Of a stretch of DNA of 64,000 bases, positions 31,535 to 41,058 are shown piece after piece (the stretch's first letter is position 1; each line of letters opens with the position of its first letter). This DNA is from Streptomyces sp. Root431 (GTDB lineage Bacteria; Actinomycetota; Actinomycetes; Streptomycetales; Streptomycetaceae). The notes beneath the pieces are model-generated. The model saw only the letters and a list, made by a program, of their open reading frames with translations, searched no databases and was not told where the DNA came from. The stretch is taken from contig NZ_LMEI01000011.1 of NCBI RefSeq assembly GCF_001426585.1, positions 370,240 through 434,239 on the forward strand. The letters run 5' to 3'. The position numbers and the translations under genes are program-made.

Positions 31535-34398
31535 TGACCCACCGTTCCCGGCGCGGCGTGCGCCTCGCCTCCGCTCTCGTCGCGGCCGGCCTCGCGCTCA
31601 CCGCACTGCCCGCCACCACCGCGTACGCCGACGACGAACCCCTCGGCCGGGTCCTCACCGACGCCCAGGCCGACGCCCTGGAGCGGCGCGCCGAACCGCA
31701 GGCGCCGCTCGACGTCACCCCGCAGGACCCGGCGCGGAGCACCCTCCAGGGCACCGCCGACACGGCCGACACCGCGGAGAGTGCGGCCGGGGGCCTGAGC
31801 CTCACCACGGCCTCCGCCCTGGAGACCTACCGCGGCCAGGCCGACACCGCCCAGCTCGGCGGCGGTCGCGGCGACTTCCTCGCCGTGCACAGCCTCGGCA
31901 CCGTCACCCGGCTCTCCGAGGACGGCCGCACGGTCTGGAAGCGGGACAACGCCTCGCTCTACGCGGACTGGCAGGTCAAGAACATCCGTCCGTGGCAGAC
32001 CGAGCCGTACCCGGCGCGGATCACCACCGGCTACCACGCCAACGGCCCGTTCAACGACACCTCCGACCGGGGCTGGACGCAGGGCGACCTGACCGGCGAC
32101 GGGGTCGCGGACGTCGTCTTCACGGCCGACGTCGGCACCAGCCCGTACCGCCCGTTCACCTCCCCCGGCTCCTCGCTGACGACCGGCACCTTCGTGACCG
32201 TCCTCGACGGCGCCTCGGGCCGGACGCTGTGGTCACGGCTCTTCGCCGACGCCCAGCAGGTCACGCTCGTGGGCGACACCCTGCTCGTCGGCGACCAGCC
32301 GTCGACGAGCCTCAACTCCCCGAAGGACGCCACCGCTTCCCTCCGGGCCTTCCGCTTCTCGTACGCGGACGGGCAGCTCGCGCCGTCGGCGACCTGGACC
32401 TACGAGACGGGGCAGCGCCACGGCCGGTGGGGCTCGACCGTCCCGCTCGGGAACGGACGCGTCGCCGTCTCCTGGTACGTGAAGAAGACCGACACGGCCC
32501 CCGCCTCCGGCCACACCCTGGTCCTCGACACGGCCGACGGCTCGGTGGCCTGGCAGACGGACGACGACCTGTACTCCCGCCAGCTGGCCTACGACACGGC
32601 CCGGAAGCGGCTCGTCGCGCTCGAGCAGGCCGACTACCGCGACGGCGTCCGGTACGAGCTCGCCGCCTACGACCCGGCCGACGGGACCCGCACCACCCTC
32701 GACACCCGGGTCAACGCCCTCGGCATCGGGCTGCGCATCGGCCAGCTGCGCGGGGACTCCGCCCCGGAGTACGCGGTCAGCGAGTCGACCCTCGACGAGT
32801 ACCTGTACGTCAACACCGCCACCGTGCGCGCCCTGGACGGCGGCGACGCCACCGAGCTGTGGTCCCACACCGTCAAGCGCGCCGAGGACAACGTCAAGGA
32901 CGGCGACTCGGCGCTCGGTCTGCGGATCGTCGACGGCAAGGTGCTCGCCTCGTACGTCACCACCGAGGGCAAGGAGACCGCCGCGAACCCGGGCGGCAGC
33001 CGCTTCGGCACGCTGACCGCGCTGAACGGCCGGGACGGTGAGGTCCGCTGGCGGAACACCGGCGCGACCGTCTCGCCGATCTACGCCCAGCCGTACCGCG
33101 AGGACGACGAGTGGCGCGTGCGGACCGTGGACAACGAGCAGAACATCCGCTCGTACCGGCTCGGCAGCGGCCGGCAGGCCTCGGTCACCCCGCTCCAGGC
33201 CGACCTGAGCACGGGCCTCGCGGCCGACGTCAACGGCGACGGACGCCAGGACGTCGTCGTCGGCGGCCAGTCCCAGGGCCTCTGGGCGTACGACGGGCCC
33301 TCGCTGGTCTCCGGGAAGCCCCGGATGCTGTGGCAGGCCACCCTGCCCGGCTCCGTGCAGGGTGACATCCGGATCGCCGACACCGACGGCGACGGCCGGC
33401 GCGACGACCTCGTCGTCGCGGCCGACGCGGCGGCGGTGGTCGTGGACGCCCGCACCGGTCGGGTCCGCGAGACCATCGACGGGAAGGGGCAGTTCGTCCG
33501 CTCCGTCACGGTGGCGGACCTGGACCGGGACGGCGACGAGGAGATCCTCGTGCCGACCGACGCGGTCCGCGCCTACAGCGGCGACGGTCGGGCCCTGTGG
33601 TCCTACGCGCCCGCGCCCGGCCTGGTCTTCTCCGACCTCGCCGTCGCCGAGGGCAAGGTCCTCGGCTCGTACCAGACGCGCGGGGTGAGCGACGGGACGG
33701 CCGTCGTCGGCGGCACGGCCCTCGACGCCCGGACCGGCAAGGCCCTCTGGTCGGCCGACCCGACCTGGACCGGCGACGCGGACACGAAGGTGTACGCGGC
33801 GCAGCTCTTCCACGGCGTGTACGCCTCGCCCGGCATCCCGTACGCGGACGGCCACGCGGTCGTCTACTCGTGGATCGTGCGGGAGGGCACCGGCTGGGTC
33901 ACGTACTTCGAGTTCCGTGACGTCCGCACGGGCGAGGTCGTGCACACGTCGACCGGCGGCGGCGCCTGGACGCTCGGCAACTGGTTCACCGGCGACGAGG
34001 GCCTCGTCCTCGCCGGCACGGCCTCGCTGCGCACCTTCGGCAAGGACGGCGAGGAGTACGAGATCTACACGCTGCCGACCCTGCACCGCGCGGAGTTCGG
34101 CACGGGTCCGGGCGGGCGGCGACTGATCTTCGGCGGCACCGAGGGCGCGACCTACCTGTGGGACCCGGCGGTGCTCACGGCGGGCGACCAGTACCCGGAC
34201 CAGGTGGCCGAGCTGGGCGGCTACGCGATCCAGAACCAGGTCGTCGCCGACCTCGACGGCGACGGGGTGGACGAGGTCGTCGGGCTCGGCAAGGACGACA
34301 CGGGCTTCGACCGGACGATCGAACTGTCCGGCGGGCGCTACCTGCTCCAGGACAACTCGATGCACGGCATGGTGACGGGCCGGCTGACCGCTCAGTAA
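31534..34398 (+). CDS. Secreted FG-GAP/VCBS repeat protein (954 aa)
   Basis: Signal peptide (RRGVRLASALVAAGLALTALPATTAYA, cleavage near residue 32) followed by a large beta-propeller-like protein. PQQ/WD-style strands are interleaved with at least five calcium-binding FG-GAP loops: DLTGDGVAD (about 185), DVNGDGRQD (565), DTDGDGRRD (616), DLDRDGDEE (662) and DLDGDGVDE (906). Such proteins bind ligands or carbohydrates outside the cell. The start overlaps the protease stop by one base, so the protease and propeller are made from one mRNA. Its role beside the protease, whether substrate, targeting or chaperone, is not known. Confidence 0.9.
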   Translation: MTHRSRRGVRLASALVAAGLALTALPATTAYADDEPLGRVLTDAQADALERRAEPQAPLDVTPQDPARSTLQGTADTADTAESAAGGLSLTTASALETYRGQADTAQLGGGRGDFLAVHSLGTVTRLSEDGRTVWKRDNASLYADWQVKNIRPWQTEPYPARITTGYHANGPFNDTSDRGWTQGDLTGDGVADVVFTADVGTSPYRPFTSPGSSLTTGTFVTVLDGASGRTLWSRLFADAQQVTLVGDTLLVGDQPSTSLNSPKDATASLRAFRFSYADGQLAPSATWTYETGQRHGRWGSTVPLGNGRVAVSWYVKKTDTAPASGHTLVLDTADGSVAWQTDDDLYSRQLAYDTARKRLVALEQADYRDGVRYELAAYDPADGTRTTLDTRVNALGIGLRIGQLRGDSAPEYAVSESTLDEYLYVNTATVRALDGGDATELWSHTVKRAEDNVKDGDSALGLRIVDGKVLASYVTTEGKETAANPGGSRFGTLTALNGRDGEVRWRNTGATVSPIYAQPYREDDEWRVRTVDNEQNIRSYRLGSGRQASVTPLQADLSTGLAADVNGDGRQDVVVGGQSQGLWAYDGPSLVSGKPRMLWQATLPGSVQGDIRIADTDGDGRRDDLVVAADAAAVVVDARTGRVRETIDGKGQFVRSVTVADLDRDGDEEILVPTDAVRAYSGDGRALWSYAPAPGLVFSDLAVAEGKVLGSYQTRGVSDGTAVVGGTALDARTGKALWSADPTWTGDADTKVYAAQLFHGVYASPGIPYADGHAVVYSWIVREGTGWVTYFEFRDVRTGEVVHTSTGGGAWTLGNWFTGDEGLVLAGTASLRTFGKDGEEYEIYTLPTLHRAEFGTGPGGRRLIFGGTEGATYLWDPAVLTAGDQYPDQVAELGGYAIQNQVVADLDGDGVDEVVGLGKDDTGFDRTIELSGGRYLLQDNSMHGMVTGRLTAQ

Positions 34399-34419
34399 CC
34401 CCTCGCGGGCCCCGCCCCT

Positions 34420-34457
34420 CGGCGACCCCCGTCCGGACCACCGGGCGGGGGTCGCCG
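34420..34457 (+). terminator. Hairpin terminator after the protease/FG-GAP operon
   Basis: A 12-bp perfect stem CGGCGACCCCCG / CGGGGGTCGCCG with a 14-base loop, starting 22 bp after the stop. There is no T-run, which is common in Streptomyces. Confidence 0.75.
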
Positions 34458-34518
34458 CGTCGGAAATCCGGACCACACCATTCCGGTGCACGGGGCACCC
34501 ATTACAGTGGGCGCCCTC

Positions 34519-37500
34519 ATGAGCGCAGACATACCAGCGGGCGCGCCTCCGATGCTGCGAGTGCGCCTCTTCGGCGGGTTCCGGGTGGACCGGGACGGCG
34601 GGCCGCCGCTCTCCGAGCGGTGGCCGCGTCCGAGCGCGCGCACGCTGGTGAAACTCCTCGCGGTCTCCCCCGGCCACAGCCTCCACCGCGAGCAGGCGAT
34701 GGAGATCTGCTGGCCGGACGCGGATCCGCAGGCCGCGCTCGGCAGTCTGCGCGTCGCGCTCCACGCGGCCCGCCGCGCGATCGAACCCGAGCTGGCGCCC
34801 CGGTCCGTCTCCTCCTATCTGACCGGCGAGGGCTCCCTGCTGCGGCTCGACCCGCGGACGGTACGGATCGACGCCGACGGGGCCGAGGCCCTGGCGGAGG
34901 CGGCGCTCGCGCACGGCGGGCGCGCCGAACTCGCCGCCGCCCTGGCGGCGTTCACGGGAGAGCTGCTGCCCGAGGACCGCTACGCGCCGTGGGCCGAGCC
35001 CCGCCGCGAGCGGCTTTCCGCGCTGCGGGAGCGCGCCCTGCTCGCCCTCGCCGCCGCCCACCTGTCCGCGGGCGCCCCCGAGGAGGCGGTCCCCGCGGCC
35101 GAGCAGGTCCTCGCTGCGGCCCCGGCGGAGGAGGAGGCGCACCGGGTCCTCATCGAGGCGTACGTACGGCAGGGGCTGCGGCGCCGCGCGGTGGCCCAGT
35201 ACCACCTGTGCCGGGAGGCGCTGGACGCGGAGTTCGGCGTGCGCCCGGGCCCGGAGACCGAGCGGCTGCACCGGGCCGCCCTGGCCGCGCCCGTGCCGGC
35301 GCCCCGCTCGGTGGGGCCCGTGCTTCCGGCCGTGGTGCGGCAGCCGCCCACCGCTCCGCTGCGCGGCCGGGACGAACTCCTCTCCCGGCTGCTCGCCGCC
35401 GATGCCCCGCCCGTGCTCGTGCTCACCGGGGAGGCGGGGCTCGGCAAGACACGTCTCGCCGGGGAGGCGGCCCGGCGGGCGGCCGCCGGGGGGACGGCCG
35501 TGCTGTGGGGTGCGGGTCACGACGCGGAGGGGCACACGCCGTACGGCCCGTTCACCGAGGCCCTGGACGGCTGGCTGGCGGACCGGCCGACCGCGGAGCG
35601 GGCCAGGGCGGGCGCGGAGTATCCCGAACTGGCGGCGCTCCTGCCGTCCTTGGGGCGGGTGCGTCCGGAGAGCGGGCGCAGTCCCGAGGAGGAGCGGGAC
35701 CGGCTGTTCCGGGCGACGGCGGGGCTGCTCGGAGAACTGGCGGCCGAGCGGCCCGTGATGGTGGTGCTGGACGACCTCCACGCGGGGGACGCGGGCTCGT
35801 TCCAGCTCCTCAGCCATCTTGCCCGCCGGTCCCGGGAGGTGGGAAGTACCTGGCGATTTCTCGCCATTGTCCGTCCTGAGGAACTTCCGGCGTCCGACCT
35901 TCGACGCCAGGTGCTCGACCAGCTCCTTCGCCAGTCCCTCGCCGGTTCCGTCGAACTGCCCCGGCTGTCCCGCGAGGCGTGCCTGGCGCTGACGGCGGAC
36001 GCGCTGGGCGCCGACGGAGCCGTACCGGAGCGGGTGTGGGAGCTGTCGCTCGGCAATCCGCTGTTCGCCCTCGAACTGGCCCGTGCCGTGCGGGACGGGG
36101 ACGGGCGGACCGGCACCCCGGAGGGCGTACGGCAGTTGGTCGCGGAACGCCTGGGCCGGCTGGGTCCCGCGGCCCGCCGGGTCGTCGACGCGGTCGCGGT
36201 CGCCGGGCAGGACGCGGCCCTCACCGAGGTCCTCGACGTGGCCCGGCGCGGCGGCCATCCGCGGCTCTCGGCGGCCGAGGCCACGGAGGCCGTGGAGGTG
36301 GCCGTCGCCGCGTCGGTGGTCGAGGAGCGGCGGGTGGTCAGCGAGGGCCGGCCCGTCGCCGGGCTCGCCTTCCGTCATCCGCTGGTCCGGCTGACCTGCT
36401 ACGAAGGGCTCTCGGCGGCCCGTCGCCGGCTCCTGCACTCGGCGTACGCGGAGGCCGTGCTGCGCCGCCGCCCCGATGCCGTGGACACCCTCGCCACCCA
36501 TCTGACCCGGGCGGACGACCCGCGCGCCACGGGCTATCTGCGGCAGGCCGCCGAGCGGGCGGCGGCGCTCTACGCGAACGACACCGCCGACCGCTACTAC
36601 GCCGAACTCACCGGCCGTCTCGACGCGCTCGCCGCCGAGTCCGCGCGGGCGCGGATCGACCGGAGCGCCGTGCTGCGCCGCCTGGGCCGCTTCGACGAGG
36701 CGGCGCGGCTGCTCGGCGAGGCCCTGGAGGAGCTGGAGAGGCACGGGGACGCGGACGGCCGGGTGCTCGCGGCGGCGCGGCTCGCGGAGCTGATGCCGAA
36801 GACGCGCGGTACGGAGGACGGTTTCCGGCTGCTCGACTCCTGCCCGCCCGGGCCCGGGACGCCGGCCGCCGTGGGAGCGCCCACCATCTGGCCCGCGGGG
36901 TGCTGTGTTTCGTCGCGGGCCGGTACGAGGAGGGCGTGGTCGCCGCGCGGGCCGCGGAGGACGCGGCGCAGGCGGTGACGGGTCCCGAGCGGCGCGGGCT
37001 GCTCGCCAGGGCGCTGGCCGCGCGGGCGACGTCACTGGGCCTCGCGGGCCGGTTCGGCCAGGCGGGCCCGGTCGCGGACCGGGCGCTTCCGCACGCGGAG
37101 GCGTACGGCGATCCGCAGTTGCTGGCCTCGGTGCTCTCGGTGCTGCGTGAGACGGCGCGGCGGGCGGGCCGGCTGCGGGAGGCGATCGCGACGGGCCGCC
37201 GGGCGCTCGCGCTCGCGGAGCGCTCGGGCGATCCGACGGCGACGGTCTTCGAGCGGGCCAACCTGGCGGAGCTCCACCTCCTCGTGGAGGAGGTGGCGGA
37301 GGCTCGGGAGTTCGCCGAGACGGCGGTGCGGGACACGGAGTCGCACGCGGTGTGGTGCGCGCCGTACGCGCTGGTGGCGCTCGCCCGCGTACGGATGCGG
37401 GACGCCGGTCCCGGTGGGAGCGAGCTGCTGGACCCGGCCGAGCGGACGGCGGTGACGCAGGGCGACCATCAGGCCGAGTACGAGGTGCGGTCGGCGCGGG

Positions 37501-37856
37501 CCGAGCTGGCGGTGCGGGAGGGCAGGCCGGAGGAGGCGCTGCGGCTGCTCGCGGGGTACCAGGAGGCCGGCACGGCGCAGTTGAGGGCCTGGGCGCTGCT
37601 GGCGTGCGGGCGGGCCGCGGAGGCCGCGGAGGTCGCGGGCGCCGAGGTCGGGCGGGCGGAGCGGGCCGGTGAACGGCTCGCGGAGACCGACGCCCGTACG
37701 GCACGGGCCGCCGCGCTCGCGGCGCTGGGCCGGGAGCGGGAGGCGGCGGAGGGCTTCGACCGCGCGGCCGTCCTGGCGGAGGAGCTGCCGTATCCGGCGG
37801 GCGCACGCCGGGTGGCGGGAGCCCGCCGGGGCGGGGCGGGCGGCGGACGCGGATAG
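34519..37856 (+). pseudogene. SARP/LAL-type regulator (BTAD plus AAA plus TPR), interrupted by a frameshift
   Basis: The N-terminal OmpR-like winged helix (LRVRLFGGFRVDRDG; LVKLLAVSPGHSLHREQ), the BTAD domain (residues about 100-260, ending EFGVRPGPETERLHR) and an AAA/NB-ARC-like ATPase (P-loop GEAGLGKT at about 303, Walker B MVVLDDLHAGDA) are read in one frame to about 36878. The TPR-rich C-terminus (AHHLARGVLCFVAGRYEEG onward) continues in another frame from 36879 to 37856. Restoring one base would give about 1,110 residues, the normal AfsR/LAL size. As sequenced, the first frame stops at 36978 after a junk tail. It could be a true mutation or a sequencing error. Confidence 0.85.
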
Positions 37857-37886
37857 ACCGACGGGCGCGGCTGGGGCCCGTCGGTC
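37856..37886. terminator. Hairpin between convergent regulator and sortase genes
   Basis: GACCGACGGGC / GCCCGTCGGTC, 11-bp perfect arms with a 9-base loop, beginning at the last base of the regulator stop codon. It serves both converging transcripts. Confidence 0.75.
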
Positions 37887-37892
37887 GGATCG

Positions 37893-38663
37893 TCAGATCG
37901 TCCGGTCGATGTCGGTGAGGTGGGCGAAGACGACGATGTTCGCCTCGTAGCCCGTACCGCGGTCGAATGCTCCGCCACAGGTGAGCAGCCGCAGTTCGGG
38001 CCGGCCTGTGGCGCCGTACACCTCCTTGTCGGGGAAGTCGGCCTTGGCGTACGTCCGGACGCGGTCGACCGTGAAGACGGCGACCTTGCCGTCGGCGCGG
38101 GCGACCCGGACGGTGTTGCCGGGGCTGAGGGAGTCGAGGTTGAGGAAGACGGCGGGCCCGCTGCGGGTGTCGCGGTGCCCGACGACGACGGCGGTGCCGC
38201 GCTCCCCGGGGGTGGCGCCCTTCGCGTACCAGCCGACGACCCGGGGGTTGTCGACGGGCGGGGTGGCGAGCCGGCCGGCGGCGTCGAGACCGAGGTCGAT
38301 GACCGGGGCCTCGATGGTGATGGCCGGGACGGCGAGCGCCGTGGGGCGCGAGCGGGCGAGCGGCGGGGGTGGCGGCGCCGGCCGGGACGAGGGCGCGGCC
38401 TTGGGGAGCGCCCGGGCCTTGGCCTTGTGGTCGAGGGCGGCCGGGGCGCCGGCCGCCGCCCCCGCCGCGGCGGGTCCCGCCGCGGCGGGGGCGGCCGAGC
38501 CCGCGGCGAGCGGCGGGTCGGCCGGTTCCCCGTCCCCGGACCACCAGGCGACCCCGGTCACCAGGACGCACGTCACCGTGACGGTTCTGGCGAGCCGGAG
38601 GAGTCGCCGCCGCCGCCGCGTGAGGCGGCACCGGCGCGTAAGGCCGGACCTACGCGGCGCCAT
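37893..38663 (-). CDS. Class F sortase (256 aa)
   Basis: A membrane-anchored cysteine transpeptidase. The basic N-terminus is followed by a transmembrane helix (TVTVTCVLVTGVAWW, about 27-41), a long Ala/Pro linker (50-105), and the sortase barrel with His163 (VVGHRDT), Cys229 (LLTCGG) and Arg235, then NIVVFAHL. Class F is the actinobacterial type. Substrates normally carry an LPXTG-like signal, but the co-transcribed upstream protein, which overlaps this start by 14 bp, lacks one. An internal start is not needed, as ATG 38663 gives a complete anchor. Confidence 0.92.
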   Translation of the reverse strand: MAPRRSGLTRRCRLTRRRRRLLRLARTVTVTCVLVTGVAWWSGDGEPADPPLAAGSAAPAAAGPAAAGAAAGAPAALDHKAKARALPKAAPSSRPAPPPPPLARSRPTALAVPAITIEAPVIDLGLDAAGRLATPPVDNPRVVGWYAKGATPGERGTAVVVGHRDTRSGPAVFLNLDSLSPGNTVRVARADGKVAVFTVDRVRTYAKADFPDKEVYGATGRPELRLLTCGGAFDRGTGYEANIVVFAHLTDIDRTI

Positions 38664-39348
38664 TGTCGCGGCGGCGCGAGCGACGGATCAGGACCAGTCC
38701 GGCCGTGCCGGCGAGGCCCGCCGCGACGGCCGCCCCGATGCCGAAGGCCGAGGAGTCCTCGGCGGCGATCGGCGCGCTGCCGCCGCCGCCCGCGCCGACC
38801 GGGCCGTGCGGGGGCTTGTGGTGCGGGGGCTTGCCGTGACCGTTCCCGCCGGGGCCTCCGCCGGGTCCGCCGTTCCCGTTGGTGGCGGTCGGAGTCGGCG
38901 TCGGGTTGGTGATGACGCCGCCGGGGCAACTGACCCGGAAGACCTTCGACTTCGCCGCGCCGTTCTGGCCCACCCACGTCCATTCGACCTTGTACATGCC
39001 GGACGACAGGCCGGTGATGTCGTCCGTGTGTCCGTCACCGTTGCTGTCGACGGCGATGCTGCCGTTCTTCAGCGACGGGTCCTGGTTGCCTGGCTGGCCC
39101 GGCTGCTCGTAGATGTTCCACTGGATGCTCTGCAGGCCGTCGAAGTTGAAGGCCGCGAAGCGGAAGACGCATCCGACCCGGGGCTCGTTCTCCTGGCTGG
39201 TGTCCGGGGTGCCCTGTCGGTGGACCTTGACGTCACCGTTGTCGCCGGGCGCAGCGAAGGCCGCCGGGGCGCCGGCGAGGGTCACGCTGCCGAGCGCCAG
39301 GGTGGCGAGTGCCGCGCGGAGCAGAGTGCGGGTGGGGGGAGTCGTCAT
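38650..39348 (-). CDS. Secreted, membrane-tethered protein paired with sortase F (232 aa)
   Basis: Signal peptide (LLRAALATLALGSVTLAGAPAAFA), a compact beta domain with one likely disulfide (VGCVFRF ... FRVSCPGG) and Ca-like DSNGDGHTDD, then a Thr/Pro and Gly/His-rich linker (NGHGKPPHHKPPHGP). A C-terminal hydrophobic helix AFGIGAAVAAGLAGTAGLVLI is followed by RRSRRR. This is the layout of a sortase sorting signal (motif, helix, basic tail), but no LPXTG precedes the helix. It overlaps the sortase gene by 14 bp. ATG 39348 has GGAGG. It is possibly an unusual substrate, or simply membrane-tethered. Confidence 0.85.
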   Translation of the reverse strand: MTTPPTRTLLRAALATLALGSVTLAGAPAAFAAPGDNGDVKVHRQGTPDTSQENEPRVGCVFRFAAFNFDGLQSIQWNIYEQPGQPGNQDPSLKNGSIAVDSNGDGHTDDITGLSSGMYKVEWTWVGQNGAAKSKVFRVSCPGGVITNPTPTPTATNGNGGPGGGPGGNGHGKPPHHKPPHGPVGAGGGGSAPIAAEDSSAFGIGAAVAAGLAGTAGLVLIRRSRRRDNGAA

Positions 39349-39499
39349 GGGGAGGTCCTCCAGTCGTGAGTGAGCACAGCGGACGCGCATTGCGATAATC
39401 CGACTATCTGTCACGACATGGACACAAACGGTGACGACCCGACCGTGCCGGCCTCCGTCTCCACCCGTCCGGCCCACTCCCCGTCGCCACACGGGAGGG

Positions 39500-39520
39500 G
39501 CCGGGCCGGGGCCGCCCGGC
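39500..39520 (-). terminator. Hairpin after the CitMHS-type transporter
   Basis: GCCGGGC-N7-GCCCGGC abuts the stop codon of the minus-strand transporter gene (3' end at 39521). It is short and GC-only, so of moderate confidence. Confidence 0.45.
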
Positions 39521-40927
39521 TCAGATGATCCCGAAGAGGATCCCCGCCGCCAGCACGACCAGCGAGGTCAGCGCGGCCCACTTCACCGTGAACCGGGTGT
39601 GGTCGCCGAACTCCACCTTCGCCATGCCGACGAGGACGTACACGGCGGGCACGAGCGGGCTGGACATGTGCAGGGCCTGGCCGACCAGCGAGGCCCGGGC
39701 GATCTCCAGGGGCGACACGCCGTGGGCCGCGCCGGCCTCCGCGAGGACCGGCAGGACACCGAAGTAGAAGCCGTCGTTCGACATGAAGTAGGTGAGCGGG
39801 AGGCTCAGGACGCCGGTGACCACGGCCATGTGCGGGCCCATGCCCTCGGGGATGGCGCCGACCAGCCAGTCGGCCATGTGCTTGACCATGCCCGTACCGG
39901 TCAGCACGCCCGTGAAGACGGCGGCGGCGAAGACCATGCCCGCGACGTTGAGGACGTTCTCCGCGTGGGCGGCGATCCGGGCCTTCTGCTCGGCCATGTT
40001 CGGGTAGTTGACGGTGAGCGCGAGCGCGGCGCCGAGGAGGAACAGGACCGGGATCGGCAGCAGCTCCAGGATCATCGCGGTGAGCAGCGCGACCGTGAGG
40101 CCTGCGTTGAACCAGTACAGCTTGGGGCGGAGGGTCGTACGGTTCGGGTCGAGCCCCTGGAAGCCGTCGCCGTCACCCGTACCGGCGCTCTCGCCGGATC
40201 CGCCGACCGGCTTCTTCGCCGTGTTCGTGCTCGCGTTCGTGTCCGTACCGCCGCCACCCGCCGCGACCAGCACGGTCTCGGTCTCCGGGACCAGGACCTC
40301 GTCGAGGGTGAGGTAGCCGATGCGCTTGCGCTCCCGGCGCCCGAGGACGTACGCCAGGACGAAGACGAAGAGCAGGCCCATGCCGAGCGCGGGGATCATC
40401 GGGACGAAGATGTCGGCGGCGTCCAGCTTCAGCGCGGTCGCGGCGCGGGCCGTGGGGCCGCCCCAGGGCAGGGTGTTCATGACGCCGTTGGCGGTGGCCG
40501 CGACACCGGTCATGACGACCAGGCTCATGCCGAGCCGCTTGTAGAGCGGATACATCGCCGAGACGGTGATCATGAAGGTGGTGGAGCCGTCGCCGTCCAG
40601 GGAGACGATCGCGGCGAGCACCGCCGTGCCCACGACGACGCGTACGGGGTCGGCCTTGCAGAAGCGCAGGATGCCCCGGACGATCGGGTCGAAGAGGCCG
40701 ACGTCGATCATGACGCCGAAGTAGACGATCGCGAACATCAGCATCGCGGCGGTCGGCGCCAGCTTGCCGACCCCCTCGATCACGTAGTCGCCGAGCTGGG
40801 CCCCCTGCCCCACCGCGACGCAGAAGAGCGCGGGGATCAGCACGAGCGCCGCGATCGGCGACATCTTTTTCATCATGATCAGGACCAGGAAGGTCGCGAT
40901 CATGGCGAAGCCGAGGACGGTCAGCAT
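39521..40927 (-). CDS. CitMHS family metal-citrate/H+ symporter (468 aa)
   Basis: A 10-12 helix transporter of the CitMHS family, which takes up citrate complexed to Mg2+ or Ca2+. Recognisable stretches are MLMFAIVYFGVMIDVGLFDPIVRGI, VSLDGDGSTTFMITVSAMYPLYKRLG, MNTLPWGGPTARAA and GTGMVKHMADWLVG. The cytoplasmic loop (GTDTNASTNTAKKPVGGSGE) is hydrophilic low complexity. ATG 40927 has GAGG 8 bp upstream; the GTG at 40936 is an alternative. No CitAB-like two-component pair is adjacent. The gene stands alone between the sortase and molybdoenzyme regions. Confidence 0.92.
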   Translation of the reverse strand: MLTVLGFAMIATFLVLIMMKKMSPIAALVLIPALFCVAVGQGAQLGDYVIEGVGKLAPTAAMLMFAIVYFGVMIDVGLFDPIVRGILRFCKADPVRVVVGTAVLAAIVSLDGDGSTTFMITVSAMYPLYKRLGMSLVVMTGVAATANGVMNTLPWGGPTARAATALKLDAADIFVPMIPALGMGLLFVFVLAYVLGRRERKRIGYLTLDEVLVPETETVLVAAGGGGTDTNASTNTAKKPVGGSGESAGTGDGDGFQGLDPNRTTLRPKLYWFNAGLTVALLTAMILELLPIPVLFLLGAALALTVNYPNMAEQKARIAAHAENVLNVAGMVFAAAVFTGVLTGTGMVKHMADWLVGAIPEGMGPHMAVVTGVLSLPLTYFMSNDGFYFGVLPVLAEAGAAHGVSPLEIARASLVGQALHMSSPLVPAVYVLVGMAKVEFGDHTRFTVKWAALTSLVVLAAGILFGII

Positions 40928-41001
40928 GGAGGACACCTCACGTTCACCCTTGAACTGCCGCCGAGCGGCGGTCCGGATGACGGTAGGTGCCCTCTTCTGC
41001 C

Positions 41002-41018
41002 GTTAACAAGATGTTGAC
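41002..41018. promoter_or_regulatory. AT-rich imperfect repeat in the CitMHS promoter
   Basis: GTTAACAAGATGTTGAC: AACA-AGA-TGTT is an inverted core, and GTTAAC/GTTGAC a direct pair. It is strikingly AT-rich for this genome and lies 75 bp before the transporter start. Possible operator or CRP-like site. Confidence 0.4.
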
Positions 41019-41058
41019 GCGTGAGCAATACGAGCAAAACCCCAGGTCAGAGCCGAGG

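Noticed and set aside
36879..37856. The TPR part of the SARP/LAL gene as an independent gene
   Set aside because: No good start codon or ribosome site at the junction. It is the natural continuation of the upstream protein after a frameshift.
32233..38631. A very long open frame (over 2,100 codons) on the minus strand
   Set aside because: It is an opposite-strand shadow of the FG-GAP, SARP/LAL and sortase genes, driven by GC-rich codon bias. It has low-complexity Pro/Arg/Gly composition and no domain.
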